Positions 50,784 through 58,948 of a stretch of DNA of 64,000 nucleotides are shown piece after piece; the stretch's first letter is position 1; each line of letters starts with the position of its first letter. Position numbers and translations under genes: made by a program. The notes under the pieces are model-generated. The model saw only the letters and a list, made by a program, of their open reading frames with translations, had not been told where the DNA came from and made no database searches. Source of the stretch: UBA1794 sp031552405 (GTDB taxonomy: Bacteria > Bacteroidota > Bacteroidia > Bacteroidales > Bacteroidaceae); assembly GCA_031552405.1 (NCBI GenBank), contig JAVBMN010000010.1:1-64000 (forward strand), given 5' to 3'.

Positions 50784-51402
50784 ACACCCGGAATGTGCCG
50801 TAATATCCGGGCATGGGTACATACACGGGTTGGTAGCGGGTATTGGCGTTGCGGAGTTTTTCTTCGGCCAGGAGGCGGGTGATGTGGCGGCCTGCGGTGA
50901 TGGCTGTCAGCCCGCACAAGTCCTGGAATTTGCGGCGGGTGAGGAGTGGGCTTTGCTGGAAAAATTCCGTGAGGCGGATGTCTATTTCGGTTTCGGAGAT
51001 CTCGGTGGAGTGCCGGACGTGCCTGGCTCGCTGGGTTTCTACCTGCGTAAGGCGGCTCTTCAGTTCGTTATCTGCTCTGAATTTTACCGACTTGAAGGCG
51101 ACACGCTGGGCGCGCGTGTCCTTGGGGTCACGCGTTTCGGGGCAGGAGAGGGTGATCTGGAAATAGCCCAGCCCTTGGATGTGTACCCGCTCGCCGTTAC
51201 TCAGGCGTGTACCAATCTCCTGGCTCAGGGCGGCGAGGGCGGCCTTCAAGTCGGAGGGGTGCAGCGTACAACTGCTGTGGATGGAGTCGATAAGGGTCTC
51301 GGTACTTGTGGTCTGCGTGGTTACTACGCGGGCATGGTAGCGCGTTTTCTGGGGTTGTTCCGGTGAAACGGGGTTTTCATAGAACTCAAATTGTACAGGC
51401 AT
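50782..51402 (-). CDS. HU-like DNA-binding protein with a C-terminal helix-turn-helix
   Basis: A 206-residue protein from the ATG at 51402 (MPVQFEFYENPVSPEQPQKT). The longer frame to 51483 runs into the palindrome and is not protein. Residues 1-125 fit the HU-like group of Bacteroidetes: TLIDSIHSSCTLHPSDLKAA, then GERVHIQGLGYFQITLSC and VAFKSVKFRADNELKSRL. Residues about 140-185 look like a winged helix-turn-helix (LTEFFQQSPLLTRRKFQDLC, then TAITAGRHITRLL). It is divergent from the VapE gene across a 108-base palindrome, which it may bind. Confidence 0.82.
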   Translation of the reverse strand: MPVQFEFYENPVSPEQPQKTRYHARVVTTQTTSTETLIDSIHSSCTLHPSDLKAALAALSQEIGTRLSNGERVHIQGLGYFQITLSCPETRDPKDTRAQRVAFKSVKFRADNELKSRLTQVETQRARHVRHSTEISETEIDIRLTEFFQQSPLLTRRKFQDLCGLTAITAGRHITRLLAEEKLRNANTRYQPVYVPMPGYYGTFRV

Positions 51403-51442
51403 ACATTCAGGTTTTTGATGGTATAAAACAATAATTTCGTTC

Positions 51443-51550
51443 GTCAAACAAAGCTTTTCACCCGGGTGAGAAGAGTTCCTCACCTTGGTGAAAAGACCTT
51501 CTCACCTTGGTGAAAAGAGCTTCTCACCCGGGTGAAAAGCTTTGTTTGAC
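51443..51550. promoter_or_regulatory. 108-base palindrome of four operator-like sites at 22-base spacing
   Basis: Four palindromes of the form TCACCnnGGTGA are centred at 51463.5, 51485.5, 51507.5 and 51529.5, exactly 22 bases (two helical turns) apart. The outer two read CACCCGGGTG and the inner two CACCTTGGTG. The whole array is symmetrical about 51496.5 and its outer 31 bases are perfect inverted repeats starting GTCAAACAAAGC. It lies between the two divergent genes of the HU/VapE module. Confidence 0.9.
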
Positions 51551-51641
51551 ACTGCAAAAATACGTATTTCCGGTGAAAAATGCAAACTATTCAGGATGCT
51601 TTTTGAGGTGTGCATATTATTATTTTTCTCAATCCATTCTG

Positions 51642-51674
51642 CTTGGAAATGGCTGCTATATGCCTATATATTTG
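51642..51674 (+). promoter_or_regulatory. Promoter of the VapE-like gene
   Basis: CTTG (51642-51645), a 21-base spacer and TATATTTG (51667-51674), 25 bases before the ATG at 51699. It lies about 90 bases downstream of the palindrome. Confidence 0.65.
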
Positions 51675-51698
51675 CAGAAACTAATTAAAAATAGTATA

Positions 51699-53039
51699 AT
51701 GAACAAGTTTAAAAAAATGTGTGACTATGCCCACCGGATGTGGGACGTATGCAGTAAGAAATGCGTGCAGCTGCGTGCTGCGATTCCTGCCCTTTGCAGC
51801 AGGGGGAGAAAAACCAGCGTGGCCTCCCCACCACCCGGCCCGGTTTCTGCCGAACGTCCTAAACCGCTGAATCAGAATGTCGTAGCGGATTCCGGCCGAC
51901 TGATGGAGCAGCTTCGTGAGTTTCTGACAGAGCGCTACGCCTTTCGCTACAACCTGCTGACGGATGAGACTGAGTTTTGCCCCCTGCAACCTGAGGCAGA
52001 CGAGAATTCCTCCTTCTGTTCCGTTACCCAGCGCGAGCTGAACAGCATCTGTATCGATGCGCTAAACCACGGTATCCGCTGCTGGGACAGGGATCTGGCA
52101 CGCTACATCCATTCCACCAAGATACCGGAGTACCATCCCTTTACCCTTTATTTTGAGGAGCTCCCCGCATGGGACGGCACAGACCGCCTCCATGACCTGG
52201 CCACCCGCGTATCCGATGATTCACTGTGGATACAATCCTTCCACCGCTGGATGCTGGCCCTCGCCGCCCAGTGGATGGGGCGCACCGCGACACACGCCAA
52301 CAGCGTAGCCCCGCTATTGGTAAGCAAGGAGCAGGGCCGACAGAAATCCACTTTCTGCCGCAGCCTCATGCCACCCTCCCTGGCGCGTTATTATACCGAT
52401 AGCATCGACCTCACCACCCAGGGCCAGACCGAACGAAAACTCTCCGAAATGGGGCTCCTCAATCTGGACGAGTTTGATAAAATCCCTGCCTCCAAAATGC
52501 CCCTCCTGAAAAACCTGATGCAAATGTCGGCCCTCAGCCTGCGCAAGGCCTATCAGCGCAACTACCGCTCCCTGCCACGCATAGCATCCTTCATCGCCAC
52601 TTCCAACCGTACCGACCTGCTGACTGACCCCACCGGAAGCCGCCGCTTCCTCTGTGTAGAGATCGAGCACAGTATTGACTGCACCCACCTGGATCATACC
52701 CAGATCTATGCCCAGCTAAAAGCCGAATTGCAAAGCGGCGCCCGCCACTGGTTTACCACCGAAGAAGAACAACTGATCCAGCAGCACAACGAGCGCTTCT
52801 ATCGCCAGTCGCCCCTGGAGGAAGCCTTCCGTCACTGCTTCCGCCCCGCCACCGGAGATGAAACCTTCCAGCAACTATCCCTCGTAGAGATCCTGAAAAC
52901 CCTCAAAACCCATTGCTCCATAGTATTGCGTGGCGTGCAGCCCGTCCAGTTTGGCCAAGCCCTCATTGCCGCCGGCGTGCATCGCAAGCATACCCGCTAC
53001 GGCAACAAATACTGCGTAGTACCCCTGATAAATGAATGA
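51699..53039 (+). CDS. VapE/VirE-like P-loop ATPase
   Basis: A 446-residue protein from the ATG at 51699 (MNKFKKMCDYAHRMW). The frame is open to 51507, but that part translates the palindrome. The N-terminal 60 residues are basic. A helical region (65-155) leads to the ATPase core: HPFTLYFEELPAWDGTDRLH, Walker A KEQGRQKST (210-218), Walker B LLNLDEFDKI (253-262), sensor FIATSNRTDLL (298-308) and arginine GSRRFL (313-318). The P-loop's second glycine is Q215. The core is that of VapE-type virulence-associated proteins and phage-like superfamily 3 helicases. A C-terminal domain of about 80 residues may bind DNA. Confidence 0.85.
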   Translation: MNKFKKMCDYAHRMWDVCSKKCVQLRAAIPALCSRGRKTSVASPPPGPVSAERPKPLNQNVVADSGRLMEQLREFLTERYAFRYNLLTDETEFCPLQPEADENSSFCSVTQRELNSICIDALNHGIRCWDRDLARYIHSTKIPEYHPFTLYFEELPAWDGTDRLHDLATRVSDDSLWIQSFHRWMLALAAQWMGRTATHANSVAPLLVSKEQGRQKSTFCRSLMPPSLARYYTDSIDLTTQGQTERKLSEMGLLNLDEFDKIPASKMPLLKNLMQMSALSLRKAYQRNYRSLPRIASFIATSNRTDLLTDPTGSRRFLCVEIEHSIDCTHLDHTQIYAQLKAELQSGARHWFTTEEEQLIQQHNERFYRQSPLEEAFRHCFRPATGDETFQQLSLVEILKTLKTHCSIVLRGVQPVQFGQALIAAGVHRKHTRYGNKYCVVPLINE

Positions 53040-53089
53040 TGTGAACCCCACCCTTCACGCCCTTCACACCCTCCCTTCACCCGCAAACG
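53036..53089. repeat. Inverted CCCTTCAC-rich repeat, right copy
   Basis: GTGAACCCCACCCTTCACGC, then CCTTCACACCCTCCCTTCAC and CCGCAAACG. It is the reverse complement of the repeat at 50735-50783 with a few changes, and starts at the VapE stop codon. Three CCCTTCAC units are spaced 10-15 bases apart. Confidence 0.75.
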
Positions 53090-53172
53090 TAATATGAATG
53101 CGGCCTCCAGGGCATGTGAATAGCGAGAAGGGTGGTTACATAAACATGCAGGGTGGTTGCTAAAGGCGGCTC

Positions 53173-53340
53173 AAGCCGTAATTCCGGTGCATGCCTTAGA
53201 AAGTCGTCTATAACCTAGATGTCGCTGCGCTGCAGCTCTGGTTATAGACAATTCTATACCATGGACTTGCGTCCATGGCTACCAAGGACACACCGCGTCC
53301 GCGGTTTGAAGATAGATTATTAGCACCGGAATTTCGGCTT
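53173..53340. repeat. Cluster of hairpins inside an 18-base inverted repeat
   Basis: Ends AAGCCGTAATTCCGGTGC (53173-53190) and GCACCGGAATTTCGGCTT (53323-53340) match at 17 of 18 positions. Inside: GTCTATAACC/GGTTATAGAC (53206-53249), CCATGGAC-TTGC-GTCCATGG (53259-53278) and ACCGCG-TC-CGCGGT (53292-53305). It has no ORF. It looks like a MITE or a composite of REP-like units. Confidence 0.7.
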
Positions 53341-53359
53341 GATCCCTAAAGGCCCCCAT

Positions 53360-53710
53360 TTGAGAAAGCCAGAAAAACAAAAAGGCTACGCGTTGATGGA
53401 GGTGCAAGACATCCCCGTTCTGACACATCGGGATGTCTAACATCCCGATGAACGTTCACGATACCCCTATTCATCATCGCATTCTACGCGTTAGCCCTCT
53501 ATGACGTCCGTAAACGCTCCAACGGAGCGTACTCCCGCCTTGTTCTCGCAGCGTCAAGCGCAGCGCCGCCCAGCGGGAACGACCAGAGCAGAAGCTGTTT
53601 GAGCGCAGCGAGTTCTTCTGCTCAGTGACCGAGGGGCAAGCGGAGTAGCGTAGAGAACACAGCGGAAAAGTTTCTTTGGTTACTTTCTTTGCGTCAAAGA
53701 AAGTGACAAT
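53360..53710. repeat. Long inverted repeat, right arm
   Basis: This is the inverse copy of 47855-48240. Shared landmarks in reverse order: GCTACGCGTTGATGG, GCAAGACATCCCC, ATGTCTAACATCCCGATG, CTCTATGACGTCCGTAAACG and GAACTCGCTGCGCTC-type strings (here GAGCGCAGCGAGTTCTTCTG), ending AAAGAAAGTGAC. The GTAGGGGCAGG hairpin of the left arm is missing. It ends 4 bases before the YgiQ gene. Confidence 0.88.
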
Positions 53711-53713
53711 GAA

Positions 53714-55546
53714 TCACTGCCTCTTCCCCGGATATAGTTTATGAATAAGATCCGCCCGCCCGATTCGGCGCAGCGCTGTCAGGATTCGTGTGCGTTCCTC
53801 CGGCTTGTACCAGAAGAAGTACTGCCGTTGCGCCAGCTTCTCCTGTGGAGTACGGGCTGCAAAGACCGGCTTTAGGGTATACGGATCCAGCCCCGTATAG
53901 TACATCTCCGCCGCAATACTCATGGGCGTAGGGGTAAAATCCTGCACCTGCTCCAGGTGGAAATCCAGCTGGCGGGTGGTAACGGCTAGTTCCGCCATAT
54001 CCTCCTCGCGGCAGCCGGGATGACTGGAAATGAAGTAGGGGATGAGTTGTTGGCGTAACTGGTGGCCTTGGTTGATGCGATCGAAGATACGCTTAAACTC
54101 TGTAAACAGGGCAAACGACGGCTTACGCATAAGATGCAACACCGCATCCGAAGTATGCTCCGGAGCCACCTTCAGTCGGCCGCTTACATGGTTCAGGATC
54201 AGCTCGCGGGTGTATTCATCGGCGGCTTTACGCAGTGAACCGTCTTGTTGGGGGCAGAGTAACAGATCGTAGCGTACCCCACTTCCGATGAAACTCTTCT
54301 TTACGCCGGGCAGACTGTCCACGGCTTTATACAAATCCAGCAGCGGGCGATGATCCACATACAGGTTCTTGCACACGGAAGGATGGATGCAGGAAGGGCG
54401 TTTGCAACGGCGGCACAAGTTCAAGTCGCGTCCACCCATGCGGTACATATTGGCCGAAGGGCCTCCCAAATCCGATAGATAGCCCTTGAAATCGGGCAAC
54501 TGAGTAACCGCCTTCACCTCGCGAAGAATAGATTCCTTGCTGCGCGAAGCCACAAACTTTCCCTGATGGGCAGAGATGGTACAGAAGGCGCATCCCCCGA
54601 AGCATCCCCGATGGATATTGACAGAATGCTTGATCATGTCGTACGCCGGGATGCGTTTCTCCTTGTATTTAGGGTGTGGAAGGCGGGTATAGGGCAGGTC
54701 GTATGAGGCATCCAGCTCCTCCGTGTTCATTGGCGGGAAGGGAGGATTTACCACCACACTCTCTGTATTGTCCACTTGTTGCAGAATGCGGCAGGCATCC
54801 CACTTATTGCTTTCTTCCTCAATGTGGCGGATGTTCTCGGCCTGACACTTCTTGCTGCGGAGGCATTCCTCGTGCGGGTGAAGCTGCAAGTCGCCTTCTT
54901 GCGGTACAACAAGTGAGAAGGGGAGGCGGTACGCCACTTGCCGTACGTCACGGATTGCTTCGAGGGATTCCCCGGCTTGCAGGCGCTCAGCTATCTCAAT
55001 GATGGGCTTTTCGCCCATTCCGTAGATGAGCAAGTCGGCACCCGACTCCGTCAGGATGCTCTTCCGCAGCTTGTCCTGCCAGTAATCATAGTGCGTAAGG
55101 CGTCGCATGGAAGCCTCTATTCCGCCCAGAACGACGGGCACATCCGGAAAAAGTTGCTTTAGGATTTGAGTGTATACAATGCTCGGATAGTCGGGCCGCA
55201 TGCCCGGGCGGGCATCGGGAGTATAGGCATCGTCACTGCGCAGGCGCTTGCCGGCGGTGTATTTGTTCACCATCGAGTCCATGCTTCCGGCGGATATGCC
55301 GAAGAAGAGGCGCGGACGTCCCAGTTTCTTGAAATCGCGGAAATCCCCGTGCCAGTCGGGCTGCGGAACAATAGCCACCTTAAGCCCCCTGGCTTCCAAC
55401 ACCCGGCCTATCACCGCCGCTCCAAAGGAAGGGTGGTCGATGTACGCATCCCCGGTAAAAAGGATCACGTCCACCTCCTCCCATCCGCGAAGCTCCAGTT
55501 CTTTCTTCGTGGTGGGCAGCCAGTCGGTTAGTCGATAGTTACTCAA
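53714..55546 (-). CDS. YgiQ-family radical SAM protein
   Basis: A 610-residue protein. A B12-binding-like N-terminal region (WLPTTKKELELRGWEEVDVI, FTGDAYIDHPSFGAAVIGRV) precedes the radical SAM core with cluster motif CFGGCAFC in VNIHRGCFGGCAFCTISAHQ. The family's later CRRCKRPSCIHPSVC provides extra cysteines, and LKVAPEHTSDAVLHLMRKPS follows. The reaction is unknown. It is a single gene bordered by the long inverted repeat downstream. Confidence 0.92.
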   Translation of the reverse strand: MSNYRLTDWLPTTKKELELRGWEEVDVILFTGDAYIDHPSFGAAVIGRVLEARGLKVAIVPQPDWHGDFRDFKKLGRPRLFFGISAGSMDSMVNKYTAGKRLRSDDAYTPDARPGMRPDYPSIVYTQILKQLFPDVPVVLGGIEASMRRLTHYDYWQDKLRKSILTESGADLLIYGMGEKPIIEIAERLQAGESLEAIRDVRQVAYRLPFSLVVPQEGDLQLHPHEECLRSKKCQAENIRHIEEESNKWDACRILQQVDNTESVVVNPPFPPMNTEELDASYDLPYTRLPHPKYKEKRIPAYDMIKHSVNIHRGCFGGCAFCTISAHQGKFVASRSKESILREVKAVTQLPDFKGYLSDLGGPSANMYRMGGRDLNLCRRCKRPSCIHPSVCKNLYVDHRPLLDLYKAVDSLPGVKKSFIGSGVRYDLLLCPQQDGSLRKAADEYTRELILNHVSGRLKVAPEHTSDAVLHLMRKPSFALFTEFKRIFDRINQGHQLRQQLIPYFISSHPGCREEDMAELAVTTRQLDFHLEQVQDFTPTPMSIAAEMYYTGLDPYTLKPVFAARTPQEKLAQRQYFFWYKPEERTRILTALRRIGRADLIHKLYPGKRQ

Positions 55547-55563
55547 ATGTTCTTGACGGAGGG

Positions 55564-55893
55564 TTATTCGGCCGGCGCTTCAATGGTTTCTTCTTGTTGG
55601 CGCTCTGTTTCCCACTTGCGGTACAGCACTACCAACTGTTGAAGGCCAAAGGCTTTCATATTATTATGGTAAATCACGTCAATGCAAAGATCCAGCAGGT
55701 CTTTGCAATCGCTCTCCATGGAGGCGATGAGCGAGCGGATGTTTAATTTTAACTTGTCCAAAGTATCCTCATCAATGATACCGTTACTGCTGATCAGCTG
55801 ATCAAAAAGGCTATACTTGCGGATGGTGAGCAGGTCTTCTTCCGAGATTTCCATGCTACGTGTACCCGAGGGGTTGGATTGTATGGTGTACAT
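55564..55893 (-). CDS. Small conserved hypothetical protein
   Basis: A 109-residue acidic helical protein with no signal peptide. It contains SMEISEEDLLTIRKYSLFDQ, LDKLKLNIRSLIASMESDCK and NMKAFGLQQLVVLYRKWETE, ending in a low-complexity acidic tail (QQEETIEAPAE). I recognise no family. It lies 17 bases before the YgiQ gene in the same direction and may be co-transcribed. Confidence 0.7.
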   Translation of the reverse strand: MYTIQSNPSGTRSMEISEEDLLTIRKYSLFDQLISSNGIIDEDTLDKLKLNIRSLIASMESDCKDLLDLCIDVIYHNNMKAFGLQQLVVLYRKWETERQQEETIEAPAE

Positions 55894-55972
55894 AAATTCA
55901 GTTTATTAAGAGTTCTTGTCAGGCAAAGATAAGGGATAATCCATAAAATCGCCTGTTTTTCATAAAATATTC

Positions 55973-58897
55973 TCACTTGGAAAGCAGGAAACGGGTGAAT
56001 GCACCCATCAGTTTTCCGCGCACCTGCTCCTGCTCAATGCTTTCAAAGGGGAATCCGAGTGCAATGATTCTGTAAGGACCTTTGTAGGCAATGGCCGCAC
56101 AAGTCTGGTCGGCATACACCATCAACGGGTAGGCGCCTCCTTCTGCGTGCAGGCAGTCGGGTGCCACTACAGGGTATGCTTTTGCCTGAATAGTGCGGGG
56201 AATGGTAAAGGAAGTTCCCATACCTGATATTACCGAAGAGCTCACATTACGAGCATTTCCCCCATACGTATACTTAAGCAGATCTTTGGTAAATAACGAC
56301 TCTGTGCGTGTGGTACTCATGTCACTGGCAAGGTAGGAGCCCGACAGCAACAAGGGTTTTCCTTTCCTGAGGTATGCACTTAATACACGTTGCAGTTCCG
56401 GGGTAAAGGTTTTGTAGTTGGCCCCACGCAGGCGCCGTGCCACCGGATCTTCTTTCTGTAAACCGAGAATCAGATCCACCATGTCGTATGAATCAAGCGA
56501 TACCATCCCATGCTCCACAGCCGCCCTGCTACAAGATACATAGCTTATGCCACCCACATTTTTCAGTGCATAGCCGTGGATGAGCGGATATTCAAATGTG
56601 TTTCCGGCCAGGATCACCCCTTCCAACTCGGAGGTGCTGTATCCCCATCCGCCTTCCGTTTCTACCCCGGCACGACTGCGGCTGAAGCCCGTTTGCCGCC
56701 CACACAGGGAGATATTGGAAAGATAAGGCACTCCCGGATCACGATTGAGGTCAAACCCCGCACTGTCACCCTGTTGTACTATAGCCGGACCGCTCAGGCG
56801 GTCAAAACCGTTAACGATAATTGCTTTGCGTTTCTCGCTGGGTGCAAGATAGGCCGACAAGGTTTCGGAAGGAAAGCTCTCACCACCTGCATTCACAGCG
56901 GTCACACGAAAACTGTAAGTCAGCCCCTTTTCCAATTGAACGGTGTGGCTGTTTCCTCGCACCAACACGCCATTATCAAAACCGGTGGTGCCTATACGGG
57001 TATACACAATGTACTCCTCTGCGCGGGCAGAGGGCTCGTTGGGATCTTCCACGGGTGTCCAGCTCAATTTTACGGTTCGCTTCTTCTCCCCAAAGCGGAT
57101 GGCAAACTGCTGCACCGGAAGGGGTTGTACCTTGTAATCGTCACCGTGTTGTGAAGTAATGAAGCGCAGAAAGGATTTATAGATGGATCGCGCCACGGTA
57201 AACTTAAACACTGGATCGTGCCCATACATCATATCCGCAAAGTTCTGGTGTGAAAGAAACTCCAATATAACCGAGGCAGGTGCCGGAAGCCGCGTTTCGC
57301 TGTAGTTCTTGTCCCAGATACCTCGTCGCTGCCAGGCCGAGCTTGGAAAAGTGGCACGGATGTCGCTTTGCAGCTGGGTGAGGAGGATATCCGTCAGATC
57401 GCGTGAAGCCCAACGACTATTGCCCGCCGCCAGTTTCCCGTCATTATAGTTACTGGTATGGATGGCCAGCGAGCCTACAATACCGTCGTTTGTCTTGTAT
57501 CCGGCATCACTGTGCAGGCCCATGCTTGCCTCAAAGGGTACACCACGCCCCTGTTGGTCGGGGTTGTATACAGAACCACCACTCAGGTAGTTCAACATAA
57601 GAGAACGGGTATTGATGTCCTCGTTGTAATCATTGGCCCCCTGCTGATTGGCATATATCGAAGAAGGCATCCCTGCCCATTGGGCATAGTAACGTGCAGC
57701 CTCCAGGTAACGGGGTACTCCGCTGAGCTTCCCACCGCGGGCGATATTCCCCATTCCACCGCCGAAGCGTACCGCATCAGCTGTGACTACTCCATTCTCG
57801 CTGCTTTCATTGCTGAGTATCACCATCCCGGTATCATGATTCCCTTTGTCGAAGGAAAATGTACCCAGATACACCCAAGTACCGCTGCCAATGCGCTGGT
57901 TTACACGAAACTCGGTTACACCGCCCTCATGGTACACCAGGTATTTGGCATCGCTCACACTGTTTAGCATGGTTTTGTAGGATACATATACTGCATAATA
58001 TCCCTTCTCAGGGATGTAAGGTACCCACTGCGCAAAGGCTTTTTCGGCCTTTCGTTCTGTGGTGAGCATGCGGATAGTACCTTGTTCAAAGGGATTTTCT
58101 CCATTCTGAAGCACTGGTCTGGTGTAGGCAAAGCCTTTGACTCCCATAGGGGTAGAGAACTTTCCCTGCTTACTCTTCGTTTCAAGATAAAACGAACCGG
58201 GAGTACGCGTATCGTTGTCTACAATCACCTCGTTCCTCTGTACATCCCTCTCACGCGGAGTAAACACTACGGCTCCTGCATTTTGCAGCATCGGGATGAG
58301 GTAGGGGAGGATAATGGACTGGGTAAACAAGTCTTCGGTTGTACAAAACAGGGGCGGCCGTTGCCACAGCCATCGACCTGGTTCCTGCTTATAATAGCGG
58401 CCGTGGCTTTGCCACAATGCCAGATGGCGTCCTTCCAATCCTCTCGGAAAAGCAGCAGGGCGGGAGAGGTTCATCACCCATTGTGGCTCCTTATCACGGA
58501 TATTCGTTAACAAACGATCTTTGTCAAGTCTGCGCGTTCGGTAATAATTAGGAACCAACTGTTCAACAGGTATACCGTTTACACACAAGCTGACGGAATA
58601 ACGTCGGTATTCATTAGGAAGCAATGCTTTCACACTGTCATACAAATTCTCTACCTGTTGATTTCGGAAGGGTTGGTATGCAAAGCTTTCAGAGAGTTCC
58701 AGTACCACTTCTTTTCGCTGGTTGTCAGCCGTCATACTTGCTATCTTCACCGATATCGGTGCGATATCCGGGTTGCGATAACGCGAAAAAAAGGCGGTTA
58801 GCTGCTGGGGGAGTGGTTGTACCTTTTCCTGTGCCCAGAGTAATGAAGGTGTCTGGAGTAGTGCGGCACAAAGTATAATTAGATAGTTTCTTTTCAT
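55973..58897 (-). CDS. Large secreted N-acetylmuramoyl-L-alanine amidase-like protein with golvesin and FN3 domains
   Basis: A 974-residue protein with signal peptide MKRNYLIILCAALLQTPSLL. An N-terminal region (to about 150) leads into the first half of an amidase_3-type fold (LALWQSHGRYYKQEPGRWLW, PMLQNAGAVVFTPRERD). That fold is interrupted by a golvesin-like beta domain (about 275-385, GYYAVYVSYKTMLNSVSDAK). The second half continues with MGLHSDAGYKTNDGIVGSLA and PAPASVILEFLSHQNFADMM. An FN3 domain and a C-terminal domain of about 290 residues resembling a Rossmann/amidotransferase-like fold follow. A cell-wall role is inferred. Confidence 0.8.
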   Translation of the reverse strand: MKRNYLIILCAALLQTPSLLWAQEKVQPLPQQLTAFFSRYRNPDIAPISVKIASMTADNQRKEVVLELSESFAYQPFRNQQVENLYDSVKALLPNEYRRYSVSLCVNGIPVEQLVPNYYRTRRLDKDRLLTNIRDKEPQWVMNLSRPAAFPRGLEGRHLALWQSHGRYYKQEPGRWLWQRPPLFCTTEDLFTQSIILPYLIPMLQNAGAVVFTPRERDVQRNEVIVDNDTRTPGSFYLETKSKQGKFSTPMGVKGFAYTRPVLQNGENPFEQGTIRMLTTERKAEKAFAQWVPYIPEKGYYAVYVSYKTMLNSVSDAKYLVYHEGGVTEFRVNQRIGSGTWVYLGTFSFDKGNHDTGMVILSNESSENGVVTADAVRFGGGMGNIARGGKLSGVPRYLEAARYYAQWAGMPSSIYANQQGANDYNEDINTRSLMLNYLSGGSVYNPDQQGRGVPFEASMGLHSDAGYKTNDGIVGSLAIHTSNYNDGKLAAGNSRWASRDLTDILLTQLQSDIRATFPSSAWQRRGIWDKNYSETRLPAPASVILEFLSHQNFADMMYGHDPVFKFTVARSIYKSFLRFITSQHGDDYKVQPLPVQQFAIRFGEKKRTVKLSWTPVEDPNEPSARAEEYIVYTRIGTTGFDNGVLVRGNSHTVQLEKGLTYSFRVTAVNAGGESFPSETLSAYLAPSEKRKAIIVNGFDRLSGPAIVQQGDSAGFDLNRDPGVPYLSNISLCGRQTGFSRSRAGVETEGGWGYSTSELEGVILAGNTFEYPLIHGYALKNVGGISYVSCSRAAVEHGMVSLDSYDMVDLILGLQKEDPVARRLRGANYKTFTPELQRVLSAYLRKGKPLLLSGSYLASDMSTTRTESLFTKDLLKYTYGGNARNVSSSVISGMGTSFTIPRTIQAKAYPVVAPDCLHAEGGAYPLMVYADQTCAAIAYKGPYRIIALGFPFESIEQEQVRGKLMGAFTRFLLSK

Positions 58898-58948
58898 TTG
58901 AATTCACATAATTCTTTTATAATCCGCATCTTCGTCTATAAAAGCGTA

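Noticed and set aside
51443..51550. Possible CRISPR array
   Set aside because: Units are palindromes without distinct spacers, only four in number, and there are no cas genes.
51507..51698. N-terminal extension of the VapE-like protein (and likewise 51403-51483 for the HU-like protein)
   Set aside because: Both translate the palindrome into the same SHPGEKLCLT peptide on opposite strands, which is a product of symmetry rather than conserved protein.
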